Position numbers and translations under genes: made by a program. This document shows positions 44,567 through 52,206 of a stretch of DNA of 64,000 nt, in pieces. Numbering within the stretch: the stretch's first letter is position 1; each line of letters starts with the position of its first letter. The notes under the pieces are model-generated. The model was not told the DNA's origin and ran no database searches. It was given only the letters and a program-made list of their open reading frames with translations. The DNA is from Tunturibacter gelidoferens (GTDB taxonomy: Bacteria > Acidobacteriota > Terriglobia > Terriglobales > Acidobacteriaceae). The stretch spans positions 868,001 through 932,000 of the forward strand of contig NZ_CP132938.1 of assembly GCF_040358255.1 (NCBI RefSeq), given 5' to 3'.

Positions 44567-44949
44567 CGTCTCTCCTTTGGGTCTGAAGGATTGAAATCCG
44601 GGGAATTGAAATCTGCTGAGCTCTGGCGGACCGTTGCTTCCGCCAGCTCCTTCACACGAAGCAACTGGTGCTGCCAGTAACGCTCGAACGTTCCGGCCCA
44701 CTCGTGCAGAGGGCGTATCGCCTCCGCATTGGTCCGGTACAGCTTTCGGCGCCCCTGGCACCGCATCCGAACCAGCCCCACGTCGTGCAGCACGCGCAGG
44801 TGCTTGGAGATCGAAGGCTGCGGAAGGCCCAGCGCTGCCACAATCTCGCCGACCGGCCGCTCGGCTCCGGCAAGATAGCTCAAAATCTCCCGCCGGCGGG
44901 GCTCAGCAACCGCGTTGAACGTATCCGAAGTGGTGGTCGCTCTTGCCAT
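44563..44949 (-). CDS. ArsR-family winged-helix repressor
   Basis: 128 aa. The helix-turn-helix is clear: VAEPRRREILSYLAGAERPV, then LGLPQPSISKHLRVLHDVGL, then the wing LVRMRCQGRRKLYRTN. It lacks the metal-binding ELCVCDL of true ArsR and belongs to the subgroup paired with SRPBCC proteins (SdpR/YdfF-like). It is the first gene of the cluster and lies directly behind a palindrome that overlaps a -35 element, so it probably represses its own operon. Confidence 0.92.
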   Translation of the reverse strand: MARATTTSDTFNAVAEPRRREILSYLAGAERPVGEIVAALGLPQPSISKHLRVLHDVGLVRMRCQGRRKLYRTNAEAIRPLHEWAGTFERYWQHQLLRVKELAEATVRQSSADFNSPDFNPSDPKERR

Positions 44950-44960
44950 GGCAAAACATT

Positions 44961-44986
44961 ACATACCCATATAGGAATATGTCAAG
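44961..44986 (-). promoter_or_regulatory. Promoter and ArsR-type operator of the arsR-SRPBCC operon
   Basis: On the minus strand TTGACA is followed after 16 bases by TGTAAT, a reasonable -35/-10 pair. Overlapping it is the imperfect palindrome ACATATTCC-TATA-GGGTATGT (44961-44982). The distance to the ATG at 44949 is very short, so the mRNA may have almost no leader. A repressor bound here would block the polymerase. Confidence 0.65.
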
Positions 44987-45059
44987 CGGTTTTGCCTTTG
45001 ACTTCCGCACAAGGCTGACAACTAGAGCAAAGTAGCCGCTGGCGTAGAGTCTGCCGTGT

Positions 45060-45095
45060 CCTTTGGTTGTCATTCCCGAAGGGAATCTGCGGTTG
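45060..45095. repeat. Hairpin repeat, family 3 (TTGTCATTCC ... GGAATCTGC)
   Basis: TTGTCATTCCCGAAGGGAAT followed by CTGCGGTTGC. The arms ATTCCC/GGGAAT form a small hairpin. Other copies are at 52019, 55459 and 55661, the last two with a longer GCAGCG...CGGAG insertion in the stem. The 430 bases between the arsR promoter and the next gene hold only this repeat and a CATCCGAAGGATG hairpin. Confidence 0.65.
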
Positions 45096-45379
45096 CCTTC
45101 CTCCACACCAACAGCAAATCCGCTTCAACCAGTGGCAAGGGAGCCCTCTTCTCTAGCCTCATCCGAAGGATGATGGACCGGATGACCTCGCCAGTCGCGG
45201 AACCATGACTCCTCACCCCGGTACACACAAAGTAATGACCCGGAAGTCGTAGACGTAACTAAAGAAAGAGCATCAACAGATTACGAACAGGGGATATGCT
45301 CGCCTCAAGGACTCTTACGACCCCATGCGCCGTCTTCGACCGGCCGCGCAAAGCCGAGAAATACGGAGGATCCACCTCG

Positions 45380-46543
45380 ATGACGCGAACCTCAATCATG
45401 CGGACGATAACGCGAACGAAGACCATCTCTCTCTCGGGATTGCTTGGCTTGGCCCTGGCTTTCTCCTCGACGGGCCGCGCCGCTGCGCAGATACAGACCG
45501 CACCGCAGATACAGCCCGCCCAATCAGCCCCCCAGCCCGCCTCGCCAGTGCAGCCCACAGACGCATCCCAGCCTACAGACGCGTCCCAGCCCACAGCCGG
45601 GCAAGGGCAGACCAGTCAGCCCCTCGATGACAACAAAGTCACATCGTTTCCAGCCATCTCGCAACCCGCCGCACCCATCGTTGCGAAGGATAAAAAAGGA
45701 AAGCAGGAGTACACCGGACCGACGACACTGGTGGAGCTGCCGCCCACGCCGATGCTCGACGCAGAAGGCAAGCAGCAGCAGGACCCCGAAGGCAAGCTGA
45801 TGTTCAACCCGCCCATCCGGCAACAGCGCGACAAAAAAGGACACCCGCTCTTCGACGCTGAGAACAAGCCCGTGATGCAGACCAAAAACGAACTCGGATA
45901 CGACGAGAACGGCAAGAAGCTGCACGCCCCGAAAGAAAAGCCGCCAAAGACCGTCTCAGTCTCCATCAGCCGCGGCACCCTCACCGTCGACGGAATGACC
46001 GGCAAGGCCGCTCTCAACTACGAGATCAAGGACCTCAAATACATCTACGTCTACGTCCCCGGTGTCGGCACCACGATCATCTCAAACGATCCCTTCCCCG
46101 GCGCCGTCGAACAGAAGAGAGCCTTCGACGACAAGACGCTCACCGTAACCGTCGGCGATCACGTCCTGCAGTTAGCCTCCGACAATCGTCTTCTGGGCAA
46201 GGCCCCGGAGTCTGCCTACGTCCTCGTCGACAGAAGTTTTTCCGTGCCGACCAAATTCCCGGTGGTCGGTTACGGACCCATCCGTGTAGCTCCTTATGCA
46301 TGGCCCGGCTCAAAGGAGAACGAGGTCTTGACCGGCGCAGTTGAGGCCCCTCCCCTGCCTGCTGATCTGCGCCCAACTCCGCTTCTGCAGCCTTGCCCTG
46401 CAGGCCAGATGCGAACGGCCGGCCCTGCCGTGCTCCCTGGGCAAACCGCCGCGCCGCGCCCCTGTGTCCCCATCGCCTCGGTCCAAACGAACGCGACCTA
46501 CGCCAACCAGGCAGCTCTACCCATGAGAAACGCAAGCAAATAA
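45380..46543 (+). CDS. Exported low-complexity protein of unknown function
   Basis: About 387 aa. A basic n-region and hydrophobic stretch (ISLSGLLGLALAFSSTGRAA) form a signal peptide. Residues about 37-90 are rich in Gln/Pro/Ala with the tandem QPTDASQPTDASQPT. The centre is hydrophilic and Lys/Asp-rich (LDAEGKQQQDPEGKLMFNPP, LFDAENKPVMQTKNELGYDE), with repeated AEGK/AENK-like phrases. The C-terminal half looks folded (VSVSISRGTLTVDGMTGKAA, YIYVYVPGVGTTIISNDPF). GGAGG lies 9 bases before ATG 45380. No domain was recognised. Confidence 0.7.
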   Translation: MTRTSIMRTITRTKTISLSGLLGLALAFSSTGRAAAQIQTAPQIQPAQSAPQPASPVQPTDASQPTDASQPTAGQGQTSQPLDDNKVTSFPAISQPAAPIVAKDKKGKQEYTGPTTLVELPPTPMLDAEGKQQQDPEGKLMFNPPIRQQRDKKGHPLFDAENKPVMQTKNELGYDENGKKLHAPKEKPPKTVSVSISRGTLTVDGMTGKAALNYEIKDLKYIYVYVPGVGTTIISNDPFPGAVEQKRAFDDKTLTVTVGDHVLQLASDNRLLGKAPESAYVLVDRSFSVPTKFPVVGYGPIRVAPYAWPGSKENEVLTGAVEAPPLPADLRPTPLLQPCPAGQMRTAGPAVLPGQTAAPRPCVPIASVQTNATYANQAALPMRNASK

Positions 46544-46664
46544 TCGAAGCAAACAACCCGGACAGAGAGCGAGGCGAGCAAGATAAGAAGTGAAGGGCCG
46601 GAAAACCTGCGCCCCCGACCGAAGGGAGGACCCACGCCCCGAACCCGCCAAGACCGGTACACAA

Positions 46665-46710
46665 GTCACGAAGTGACCGCCCTCCGCGCAGGAGGCCCGT
46701 CCGGCAGGAC
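46665..46710. mobile_element. MITE-like element, single right half (copy D)
   Basis: GTCACGAAGTGAC, then CCTCCGCGCAGGAGG, then GTCCGGCAGGAC: the three hairpins of one end only, in the inverse orientation. The 332-base gap between 46544 and 46875 holds this plus an almost G-free tract (next entry). Confidence 0.7.
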
Positions 46711-46769
46711 CAAAAATAAATCCGAAAAGCTGGCGTATCTTTCAACCCCCAAAAACACGCGGCGAAACA

Positions 46770-46875
46770 CCACACTCCCACCAGCAATCCACCACAAACT
46801 CACCATCAAAACACCACACCCAAACCAGCTTTTTTCCAAAACCCCCTCAAAAACACCAGCAAAACAGCAAAACCA
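46770..46875. other. Strand-asymmetric A/C-rich tract
   Basis: On the plus strand the stretch is nearly G-free, dominated by AAAACACC and CCACCA-like words; the minus strand is correspondingly G/T-rich. It lies directly downstream of the minus-strand DUF4442 stop, and the same bias enters the last codons of that gene (RGGGG). A short frame reads through it on the plus strand but is pure low complexity. Confidence 0.55.
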
Positions 46876-47352
46876 TCACCCGCCACCACCCCGCAATTTT
46901 TTTCTCTCCTCATGCGCTTTTTTCGTCGCGCAGTAGATCACCCGCTCCACCTCCGCGACCACTCCCCCCGCATCGTCCTTCACCTCCACCAAAAATTTCA
47001 CATCCGCCCGCCCCTCCCCCTCGAGCAGCGCCCAAACCTCAGCCAGCCGCTCTGCCGTCAACCGAAACTCCGCGCGAACCCGCCCCAATCCAGGCTTTTT
47101 GTAACGTATCGAAGCCGCCTTATCCCAGACCACAAACTCCGGTCCAAGATTCGTAGCCAGCATAATCATGTAAAACGGATCAGTCAGCGCGAACAGCGAC
47201 CCGCCAAACTGCACCCCCACATAGTTGCGATTCCACGGCCGCAGCGGCATCTCCACGTCAATCGCGCGCAGATCCTTATCCAGCCGCGTCACCTTGATGC
47301 CCGTCCCAAACAACGGCGGCCACCACCCGATATGACGCAGCCACCAGCTCAT
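46876..47352 (-). CDS. DUF4442 hotdog-fold protein (thioesterase-like)
   Basis: 158 aa. Hotdog-fold family related to PaaI-like thioesterases. Visible are IKVTRLDKDLRAIDVEMPLR, RNYVGVQFGGSLFALTDPFY (the central hotdog helix, with GGSLF) and DKAASIRYKKPGLGRVRAEF. The tail KKLRGGGG runs into a biased tract. It is the last gene of a three-gene operon; its ATG overlaps the stop of the upstream membrane-protein gene by four bases. The substrate is unknown. Confidence 0.85.
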   Translation of the reverse strand: MSWWLRHIGWWPPLFGTGIKVTRLDKDLRAIDVEMPLRPWNRNYVGVQFGGSLFALTDPFYMIMLATNLGPEFVVWDKAASIRYKKPGLGRVRAEFRLTAERLAEVWALLEGEGRADVKFLVEVKDDAGGVVAEVERVIYCATKKAHEERKKLRGGGG

Positions 47353-47726
47353 CGCAACCGATCCCGCACTTCCGTCCGCACCAGATAAAGAAAGAACACC
47401 AGCGCAAACAATCCCTGCACCAGGAACGGCCCAGCGTGCGTCTTCTCAAACACAAACAGATTGCCGAGGCAAAGCGTCAAACATCCACCCAACACCAGAG
47501 CCCATCCCCATCGCCGCAGCCGCAGCAGCCCAAACACTCCCGCCGCCAGCAGCGTGCACAATGCCAGCACGCCATACTTTCCCGGTCCTGCACCAAACTT
47601 CCCGTTCAACGCAGCGAACGCGTTCACCATCGTCAACACGAGCATGAACAGTGCGATCCCGGCCACGCCCGGCAACATCCCATGCGCCCGCGCTTCAAGC
47701 TTTTTTATCTCTTCCGGATCGCTCAT
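47349..47726 (-). CDS. Four-helix membrane protein of unknown function
   Basis: 125 aa with four hydrophobic segments: GVAGIALFMLVLTMVNAFA, YGVLALCTLLAAGVFGLL, WGWALVLGGCLTLCLGNLF and GPFLVQGLFALVFFLYLV. The N-terminus (SDPEEIKKLEARAHGM) and C-terminus are charged. Overlaps of four bases with both neighbours (ATGA type) show tight coupling between cytochrome c, this protein and DUF4442. No family name recognised. Confidence 0.75.
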   Translation of the reverse strand: MSDPEEIKKLEARAHGMLPGVAGIALFMLVLTMVNAFAALNGKFGAGPGKYGVLALCTLLAAGVFGLLRLRRWGWALVLGGCLTLCLGNLFVFEKTHAGPFLVQGLFALVFFLYLVRTEVRDRLR

Positions 47727-48067
47727 AAGGTATGCAGATACGCCATCAAATCATCCAACTCCTGCGGATCCAGCGTATTCCCTTGAGCAGGCATCAGATT
47801 GCGTCCATGCACAATTGTCTGCGTCACGCGCTCATCATTTGCCGGCGCGCCGCTCGGCAGATACGGCTTCTTGAACATCCCGATCAGCGCCGGTCCATGC
47901 AACGGCGCAGCCTTGCGATCGTAGTGGCACTGGGCACAATGCGCCTGATACACCCCATGTCCATGCATCTGCTCCGCGTTCAAATCCGCCAGTGGAGTGG
48001 GCGGCGCGATCGACTTACATCCAACAAGAATCCCCACCAAAAACAACAAAGAAAAAGCCCGAATCAT
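47723..48067 (-). CDS. Cytochrome c lipoprotein
   Basis: 114 aa. The lipobox LVGC follows MIRAFSLLFLVGI, so it is probably anchored by a lipid in the periplasm. The haem site is CAQCH, and the distal Met is likely in GRNLMPAQG. The C-terminal helix DPQELDDLMAYLHTL is typical of class I cytochromes c. First gene of the three-gene unit. The electron partners are not visible. Confidence 0.92.
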   Translation of the reverse strand: MIRAFSLLFLVGILVGCKSIAPPTPLADLNAEQMHGHGVYQAHCAQCHYDRKAAPLHGPALIGMFKKPYLPSGAPANDERVTQTIVHGRNLMPAQGNTLDPQELDDLMAYLHTL

Positions 48068-48096
48068 CCTCTAATTCTCTCATCCATCTCGCGAAA

Positions 48097-49785
48097 TCAG
48101 TTCTCTGCCGCAATCGCTGCCGCAATCGCTGCCACAATCTTGTCCATCACATCGCGGTCCGCATGCGTCTGCGGCAGATGGTTCCCCACCATGATCGAAA
48201 AGATCACCGTTCGCCCGCTCGCACACTCGACGTACCCACTAAGTGCACGCGCCTCTCCCAGCGTCCCGGTCTTCGCAAACACCTTCCCCTTCAGCGGAGC
48301 CTTCGCAAACCGCCCCTCCAGCGACCCATCCACTCCGCCAACAGGCAGGCTGCTCTTCCAACCTGTAAACCACGTCTGCCCGCTCGCATACTGCAGCAAC
48401 CGTGCAATCGCTCGTGGCGTCACCAGGTCATGCCCACTCAACCCCGACCCATCAAGAAAGATGAAATCATCCTTATCAATCCCTGCACTCACCAGAAACT
48501 GCCGCACCACCCGAGCCCCCTGCGCAATCGTCCCATCTCTGCCCCGCGCCAGGCCCAGTTGGCGAAGCAACAACTCCGCATGCAGGTTCTGACTCGTCTT
48601 ATTCGTCACCACAACATCCTCCGCAAGCGCAGGGGACACATGGCTCGCAAGCGTTCTCTCTTCACCCGTAACAGCAACACCGAAGGCTGCATCATCCGCC
48701 GGTTCGATCCTCTGTTGCGGCGACCCCTCCTTCGTCGCAGCATCCTCAATCGCGCCCGACTCTTTCCAGAAACTCTCCGTATCCATCAACACTCGATGCC
48801 GAGCCCTCGCCTCGCCTGTCACACGAACTCCGCGAGCCTCCAGCATTCCCTTCAGCGCCAGCGCCGCATACTGTGCCGGATCCTCAATCGCAATCTCCTC
48901 CACATCCGGCTGCCCATGCAATCCGATCGCTCCATAGATTCGCAACACCTTCGATCCCGGCGCCCGCTCCATCTGCACCGTGCTCCCACTCTTCACCGCT
49001 CCCGTCGTCACTGCAACATCCAGCGTGTAATAAGTCATTGCCGGATCGAACACCACACTCGCGGGCGCGCCCACCGCGTCTCCCGGCGTTATCGTCACCT
49101 TGATCTGGTTATCGTTGACCGACAGAGCCGACACTGGCGCACCATACCCCCAAACCGCATCGTCGATCGCCCAGTCCTGTGCATAAGGCTCCCACGGAAA
49201 CACCGTGTCGTCCCCAATCACATCGCCCTGCACACTCTTCAGTCCGGTCGCCGCAACCTGATCGGCCATCTCCTCCAGATATCGCAACGGAGCAAAGCCG
49301 GAGTCCTCTGCTGCAGCCCTCTCTCCGGGCACCGGCGCAACATAGGGCAACACGCGGCCCGACAGATTCGCATCCCCGTTTCCAACCAGCATCAGATGTC
49401 CCGTCAGCTTCCCGCCATCGTCAAAAACGCCCTGCGCCAACACCTTCGTCTGGTAGGTCGCCTTTGCTCCCAGCAGAGCCATCGCCGCCGCAGTAGTAAA
49501 CAACTTCGCATTACTAGCAGGCTGAAAAAGCTGACCGTCATTCAGCGCGTAAATCGGCGCCCCATCGATTCCCACCACCGCGATGCCCCAGTGATCTCGC
49601 GCCACTACAGGCTCCTCCAACAAGCCGGCAATCGCCTGCGCCAGAGACGTGCAAGGCCCGCTTCGACCAGCCTTCAACACAACCGACGCGTCGCATCCAA
49701 CGCCCTGCGTCTGCGCCAAAAGCGTCTGCGCGCACACCGCAACTCCCAGCAAACAACATGGACCCCATCCTGAAAGCCTCATCAT
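48097..49785 (-). CDS. dacB: D-alanyl-D-alanine carboxypeptidase/endopeptidase (PBP4 type)
   Basis: Class C penicillin-binding protein that trims peptidoglycan stem peptides in the periplasm. The three serine-acyltransferase motifs are present: SxxK in QPASNAKLFTTAAAM, SxN in NKTSQNLHAELLLRQLG and KTG in VFAKTGTLGEARALSG. DGSGLSGHDLVTPRAI lies between them as in relatives. Signal peptide: WGPCCLLGVAVCAQTLLA. 562 aa is slightly longer than the E. coli enzyme. The last codons are a run of AAAIAAAIAAE from a short GCAATCGCTGCC tandem (48110-48135). Divergent from folP. Confidence 0.93.
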   Translation of the reverse strand: MMRLSGWGPCCLLGVAVCAQTLLAQTQGVGCDASVVLKAGRSGPCTSLAQAIAGLLEEPVVARDHWGIAVVGIDGAPIYALNDGQLFQPASNAKLFTTAAAMALLGAKATYQTKVLAQGVFDDGGKLTGHLMLVGNGDANLSGRVLPYVAPVPGERAAAEDSGFAPLRYLEEMADQVAATGLKSVQGDVIGDDTVFPWEPYAQDWAIDDAVWGYGAPVSALSVNDNQIKVTITPGDAVGAPASVVFDPAMTYYTLDVAVTTGAVKSGSTVQMERAPGSKVLRIYGAIGLHGQPDVEEIAIEDPAQYAALALKGMLEARGVRVTGEARARHRVLMDTESFWKESGAIEDAATKEGSPQQRIEPADDAAFGVAVTGEERTLASHVSPALAEDVVVTNKTSQNLHAELLLRQLGLARGRDGTIAQGARVVRQFLVSAGIDKDDFIFLDGSGLSGHDLVTPRAIARLLQYASGQTWFTGWKSSLPVGGVDGSLEGRFAKAPLKGKVFAKTGTLGEARALSGYVECASGRTVIFSIMVGNHLPQTHADRDVMDKIVAAIAAAIAAEN

Positions 49786-49849
49786 CCGCGCAGTCTAGCA
49801 TCCTGTTTAAAAGATCAAGTCCGGCAGGACACACAGCTAGAATCCAACC

Positions 49850-50770
49850 ATGCCCTTCACCCCCCGCAGCCATCACGATTGGCACCTCCGCACCCGCACT
49901 TTGCAACTGGGCCAGAGAACCATCGTCATGGGCATCCTCAACATCACACCCGACTCCTTCTCCGACGGTGGCTACTTCTACTCTCCCCACCACGCCCCCG
50001 AGCGAGCCCTCGCCCAGGCCCTCAAGCTCCTCGAAGAGGGCGCCACCATTCTCGACCTCGGCGGCGAATCCACCCGTCCCAACGCGACACCTCTCACCAC
50101 AGACGAAGAACAGTCCCGCATCCTCCCCGTCCTCGAATCCATCCTCAAAGAAAAACCCGGCACCATCCTCTCCATCGACACCTTCCACGCCACCACCGCG
50201 CGCCGCGCCCTCGAATCCGGAGCCGAGATCATCAACGACGTCAGTGGCCACCTCTGGGACCCCGACATGTCCAAAACCTGCGCCCAGTCAGGCTGCGGAG
50301 CCATCCTCATGCACACGCGGGGCCGCCCTCAGGACTGGTCAACCCTCCCTCCACTAGCACCCGAAGCAGTCTTACCCCTGATCCTCACCGACCTAGCCGA
50401 GCGCCTCGAAGCCGCCACCGCCGCCGGCATCCAACGCAACAAAATCGTCGTCGACCCAGGCTTCGGCTTTGGCAAGCGCCTCGACGAAAACTACCCGCTC
50501 CTCGCACACTTTGACCAACTCCAGCAGTTCCACCTGCCGATCCTCGCCGGCGTCTCCCGCAAAGGCTTCCTCGCCCACACCCTCACCCAAAGCCCTAGCC
50601 TATCCGTTCTTCTCGAAGGAGCAACTCCCTCGATAGACGACCGTCTGCACGCCACCACCGCCGCCAACGTAGCCGCTATCCTCGCCGGAGCCCACATCCT
50701 CCGCACCCACGATGTTCGCCCCACCGTCGAAGCTGCCGCCATCGCCGACCAGATCCTCAAAGCGATCTGA
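49850..50770 (+). CDS. folP: Dihydropteroate synthase
   Basis: Joins p-aminobenzoate to 6-hydroxymethyl-dihydropterin pyrophosphate in folate synthesis. TIM-barrel motifs: VMGILNITPDSFSDGG, LDLGGESTRPNA, ILSIDTFHATTA, IINDVSGHLWDP, ILMHTRGRPQD, VVDPGFGFGKRLDENY and LAGVSRKGFL. 306 aa is normal. No GGAGG is visible near the ATG. A bare GTCCGGCAGGAC (49819-49830) sits just upstream in the divergent dacB-folP gap. No other folate gene is adjacent; MITE copy B follows. Confidence 0.95.
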   Translation: MPFTPRSHHDWHLRTRTLQLGQRTIVMGILNITPDSFSDGGYFYSPHHAPERALAQALKLLEEGATILDLGGESTRPNATPLTTDEEQSRILPVLESILKEKPGTILSIDTFHATTARRALESGAEIINDVSGHLWDPDMSKTCAQSGCGAILMHTRGRPQDWSTLPPLAPEAVLPLILTDLAERLEAATAAGIQRNKIVVDPGFGFGKRLDENYPLLAHFDQLQQFHLPILAGVSRKGFLAHTLTQSPSLSVLLEGATPSIDDRLHATTAANVAAILAGAHILRTHDVRPTVEAAAIADQILKAI

Positions 50771-50778
50771 GAAACGGT

Positions 50779-50956
50779 GTCCTGCCGGACGGGCCTCCTA
50801 CGCGGAGGGCGGGCGTTCCTACGCCTTTCTAAAGCTTCGCGCGGTCCTCCCGTTGGTCGGAATCATCTTCCTTCGCGACCAACGGGAGCGCCACGCAAAG
50901 CGGTAAACAAGTCACGAAGTGAGCGCCCCACGCGCAGTGGGCCCGTCCGGCAGGAC
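50779..50956. mobile_element. MITE-like palindromic element, copy B
   Basis: GTCCTGCCGGAC (50779-50790) and GTCCGGCAGGAC (50945-50956) bound the copy. Next to them are the hairpins CCTCC/GGAGG on the left and CCCCAC/GTGGG on the right; GTCACGAAGTGA stands on the right, while the matching left hairpin has changed. The centre has a 13-bp stem CTCCCGTTGGTCG/CGACCAACGGGAG. Copy A has a similar central phrase (CTCCCGCTGGTCGGCGATC). No coding capacity. Confidence 0.75.
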
Positions 50957-50964
50957 AAGCGCCT

Positions 50965-51651
50965 CTAGACCGGATTTCCCGCCGAATCCGTGCTCCAGCT
51001 CTCCGTCTGAAACGCAATAAACACAGCCGTCCAGGCCCCCTTCGACGGCAGATTAATAAACAGCGCCCCATCCTGCCAAACGCCATTATCCCCACTGAAC
51101 CCGCCGCCGCTGCCACCCACAGGATTCCCCTGATTCATATGGATATCGTGAATCCCATCCACCTTCCCCGAATCCGCGTACGCGCTCCCGAACACATAGA
51201 TCACGCCGTCCTTATCGGCGATCGTCATATTCAGCAGCGTCACCACAGCGTTTTCAAGCGCCTTCGCCCGCGCCCGCTGCACCATCTGCTCCTCCGCGCT
51301 TCCACCCTTCGCCTGCGCCTTCAGTTGCGGCAGCAGAGTCATCTGCGCTTTCGTAATCATCGGCCCGCCATTCACGGTACTCCGGACAAAATCCAGTGCC
51401 AGCCCACCCGCCTCACTCTTCAGCGCCGTCATTCCCATCGGCAGCGTGGTCACTCCCGCCAAATCCGGCGGCGTAAAGTCTTCAACAATGTCGTACAACA
51501 CCTCCGAACCATCCACCGACTGAATATTCACCGCCACCGTAAATGGCCCACCCGGAGCCTGCATCGTGATCTGGTAGTGCGTACTCGCGCCCGTAACCAC
51601 CTTGCCCGCAGTCGGCTTTCCCGCCAGCACACTGTAGTTCGTAATCGGCAT
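50965..51651 (-). CDS. DUF2278 family (YukJ-like) protein
   Basis: 228 aa. The start MPITNYSVLAGKPTAGKV and the conserved block KVDGIHDIHMNQGNP are hallmarks of DUF2278. Between them HYQITMQAPGGPFTVAVNIQ and LALDFVRSTVNGGPMITK also follow the family. The C-terminus has GGGFSGDNGVWQDGALFINL and a closing strand. The His residues in IHDIH are candidates for a metal or catalytic site, but no activity is established. The next gene downstream of its promoter side (51701) lies on the same strand. Confidence 0.85.
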   Translation of the reverse strand: MPITNYSVLAGKPTAGKVVTGASTHYQITMQAPGGPFTVAVNIQSVDGSEVLYDIVEDFTPPDLAGVTTLPMGMTALKSEAGGLALDFVRSTVNGGPMITKAQMTLLPQLKAQAKGGSAEEQMVQRARAKALENAVVTLLNMTIADKDGVIYVFGSAYADSGKVDGIHDIHMNQGNPVGGSGGGFSGDNGVWQDGALFINLPSKGAWTAVFIAFQTESWSTDSAGNPV

Positions 51652-51700
51652 CCCTACTCCTCAACCTTTCGAAAAACCAAAACACATCACAGACACCATC

Positions 51701-51949
51701 TCACACGCCCGCCTCGTCTTTCACGTCTTCCTCTTCATTCTCTTCCTCGTCCTCCTCTTCCTCTGCGGCGTCGTCGTCTTCCTCCTCCAGCTCCTCATCC
51801 TTCTCATCTCTCGCTGTTGCAGCCGTCGCTGCCCCACTACTGGCGTGCGCAGTCGGATCGCTGGCCGAGTTATCAAACATCGCCGTCGCATCCGGCCCAA
51901 TCGTGCGCAACATCTCGTCAAATCCATGGTTCCCAATCGCGTCTGCCAT
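51701..51949 (-). CDS. Small protein with extreme acidic tail
   Basis: 82 aa. A normal-looking N-terminus (MADAIGNHGFDEMLRTIGPD) is followed by an Ala/Ser/Thr linker and a C-terminal run of about 35 residues made almost only of Glu and Asp, ending DVKDEAGV. AGGAGAG precedes ATG 51949, which argues for translation; a 20-residue upstream extension is open but unsupported. The gene lies 49 bases upstream of the DUF2278 gene on the same strand. Function unknown. Confidence 0.6.
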   Translation of the reverse strand: MADAIGNHGFDEMLRTIGPDATAMFDNSASDPTAHASSGAATAATARDEKDEELEEEDDDAAEEEEDEEENEEEDVKDEAGV

Positions 51950-52014
51950 CTCGTCTCTCCTGTTCCACAAGAATTTAGCGAAGGCACCAGTCGGTGTAGA
52001 GTCGCCCACGATTT

Positions 52015-52046
52015 TTGCTTGTCATTCCCGAAGGGAATCTGCGTTT
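52015..52046. repeat. Hairpin repeat, family 3
   Basis: TTGTCATTCCCGAAGGGAAT then CTGCGTTTGC. It is nearly identical to the copy at 45060, and the similarity begins a little upstream (GTAGAGTC...). It fills the divergent gap between the acidic-tail gene and rmuC. Confidence 0.65.
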
Positions 52047-52206
52047 GCAGTCTATACGCCGTTAAGCAAATTTCCATAGCGCAGCGGCAAGACCGTGTCC
52101 CCAACCTGCCACGTTGGATGCCTAATTCTTCAGCTAGGCCGAACTCTATTTTCCAGGGCACTTCTCTCTCACTCGCGGTATCCTCAGGGGAGAAGGAAAT
52201 ACGAAT

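Noticed and set aside
46673..46936. Plus-strand 87-codon frame through the G-poor tract
   Set aside because: Low-complexity Lys/Thr/His/Pro translation starting inside a repeat element; it is explained by base bias.
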